From Clostridia bacterium (lineage in GTDB: Bacteria > Bacillota > Clostridia > Christensenellales > QALW01), in the NCBI GenBank assembly GCA_017964345.1, contig JAGCSD010000152.1, positions 1 to 6,112 of the forward strand: a DNA stretch of 6,112 bases, in the 5' to 3' direction. A program made the translations under genes and the position numbers. Each line of letters starts with the position of its first letter. Positions within the stretch are counted from its first letter, which is position 1. The notes beneath the pieces are model-generated. The model searched no databases and had not been told where the DNA came from. It was given only the letters and a program-made list of their open reading frames with translations. This document shows positions 5,109 through 6,112 of this stretch, piece after piece.

Positions 5109-6112
5109 ATGAAATATACTTCGATCGGGGGACAGGCGGTCATGGAGGGCGTGATGATGCGCTCGCAGACGTCGCTGGTCATGTCGGTGCGCCGCGCGGA
5201 CGGCAGCATCGCCGTGGAGAAAACACGTCTTTCCCGCAAGCCGTGGCGCAAAACGGTTGCCAAGATACCTCTGGTGCGCGGCGTGGTCGCGTTTGTGGAT
5301 TCGCTGACGCAGGGGATGCGTCTGACAAGCCGTTCCGCCGAATTGTACGGTGAGGACGCCGTGGCGGGCGAGGAACCGAGCCGCTTCGAAAAGTGGTTGT
5401 CCGAAAAACTGCATATCCGCATCGAAACGGTGGCGGTGGTCCTCGGCATCGTGCTGGGACTGGCGCTGTCGTTTGCGCTGTTTATCTTTCTGCCGTCGCT
5501 GGTGTCACGCGCGATCTGGGCGCTTTTGGGTACGCGGGGCGTCACGCCCGAAACGGCGGGCATGGGTACGAAAATTTTGCTCGATCTGGTCGAAGGACTG
5601 ATCAAAATACTCATTTTCGTGTGCTATCTGATCGGCGTGGGCTTTATGAAGGATATCAAACGTCTGTTTATGTACCACGGCGCCGAGCACAAGGTGATCT
5701 CCTGCTATGAACACGGCGACGAGCTGACCGTCGAAAACGCGCGGAAGTATTCCACGTCGCATCCGCGGTGCGGTACGTCGTTCATTCTCATCATTTTGGT
5801 CGTCAGCATTCTCGTGACGGCGGCGGCGGATCATCTGTTCGGACTCAGCACCGCCAACGCGGCGGCGATGGCGATCCGTTTGATTGTCAAATTGGCGCTC
5901 CTGCCGCTGATCGCGGGCATTTCCTATGAGGTGTTGAAACTGCTTGCCATCAATGACAATCCGGTCTTCTGCGTTCTGCGGTCGCCCGGGATGCTGCTCC
6001 AAAAACTGACGACGCGCCAGCCCGATGACAGTATGCTCGAGGTGTCGCTTACCAGCTTCAAAAACGTGCTGGTCATGGACGGCTTGATGGAGGAACCCGA
6101 AGAAGAATACGA
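5109..6112 (+). CDS. yqhQ: DUF1385 family membrane protein (YqhQ-like), 3' end beyond the window
   Basis: This open frame runs for 334 codons to the window edge without a stop. It is recognisable as the DUF1385/YqhQ family by GGQAVMEGVMMR (7-18), HGAEHKV (190-196) and TSHPRCGTS (216-224). About four membrane segments are visible, at roughly 107-132, 156-181, 225-244 and 252-280. The two His/Cys-rich motifs lie between the second and third segments, and H190, E193, H194, H218 and C221 could bind a metal; that is inference. The biochemical function of the family is not established to my knowledge. The ATG follows GAAAGGAG (5094-5101) at seven bases. Family members are usually 300-330 residues, so only a few residues should be missing. 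In many Firmicutes the gene lies near prmC and prfA, which may follow here. Confidence 0.93.
   Translation, partial: MKYTSIGGQAVMEGVMMRSQTSLVMSVRRADGSIAVEKTRLSRKPWRKTVAKIPLVRGVVAFVDSLTQGMRLTSRSAELYGEDAVAGEEPSRFEKWLSEKLHIRIETVAVVLGIVLGLALSFALFIFLPSLVSRAIWALLGTRGVTPETAGMGTKILLDLVEGLIKILIFVCYLIGVGFMKDIKRLFMYHGAEHKVISCYEHGDELTVENARKYSTSHPRCGTSFILIILVVSILVTAAADHLFGLSTANAAAMAIRLIVKLALLPLIAGISYEVLKLLAINDNPVFCVLRSPGMLLQKLTTRQPDDSMLEVSLTSFKNVLVMDGLMEEPEEEY

Overview
The window looks like chromosomal DNA from a Gram-positive Clostridia-type bacterium (Firmicutes/Bacillota), probably an uncultured gut or environmental lineage. Support for this: strong AGGAGG-type ribosome binding sites, a TTG start, a DacF-like D,D-carboxypeptidase with a C-terminal anchor, a YqhQ/DUF1385 gene, and an AlgI-like MBOAT paired with a DHHW protein. 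The coding DNA is fairly G+C-rich and favours GCG/CGC codons, while the promoters are A+T-rich. No species can be named from this alone.

Layout. (1) Positions 1-2562, plus strand: a tight two-gene unit encodes a membrane-bound O-acyltransferase (25-1425) and a secreted or anchored DHHW/AlgX-like protein (1438-2562). Together they form a typical machine for O-acylating an extracellular polymer. (2) Positions 2564-2598: an almost perfect long hairpin separates this unit from a convergent family I inorganic pyrophosphatase gene (2611-3144, minus). (3) Positions 3145-3489: a 345-base divergent intergenic region holds the ppa promoter and the promoter of the next gene. It also holds a compact, highly structured block bounded by two copies of a 9-base sequence, each of which is also an extended -10 box facing ppa. 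(4) Positions 3490-4911, plus strand: a DacF/PBP5-like D-alanyl-D-alanine carboxypeptidase with a TTG start and a very basic tail, closed by a clear intrinsic terminator. (5) Positions 4946-5108: a short gap with the promoter for the last gene. (6) Positions 5109-6112, plus strand: a YqhQ/DUF1385 membrane protein that is still open at the window edge.

The genes share a loose cell-envelope theme: polymer O-acylation, peptidoglycan trimming and a conserved membrane protein, with housekeeping pyrophosphatase between them. They appear to be separate transcription units rather than one operon. No CRISPR array, phage gene, transposase, tRNA or rRNA was seen. The least ordinary part is the intergenic block at about 3177-3311, which may be a small non-autonomous repeat element, a small structured RNA, or both. 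No new multi-gene system is evident.
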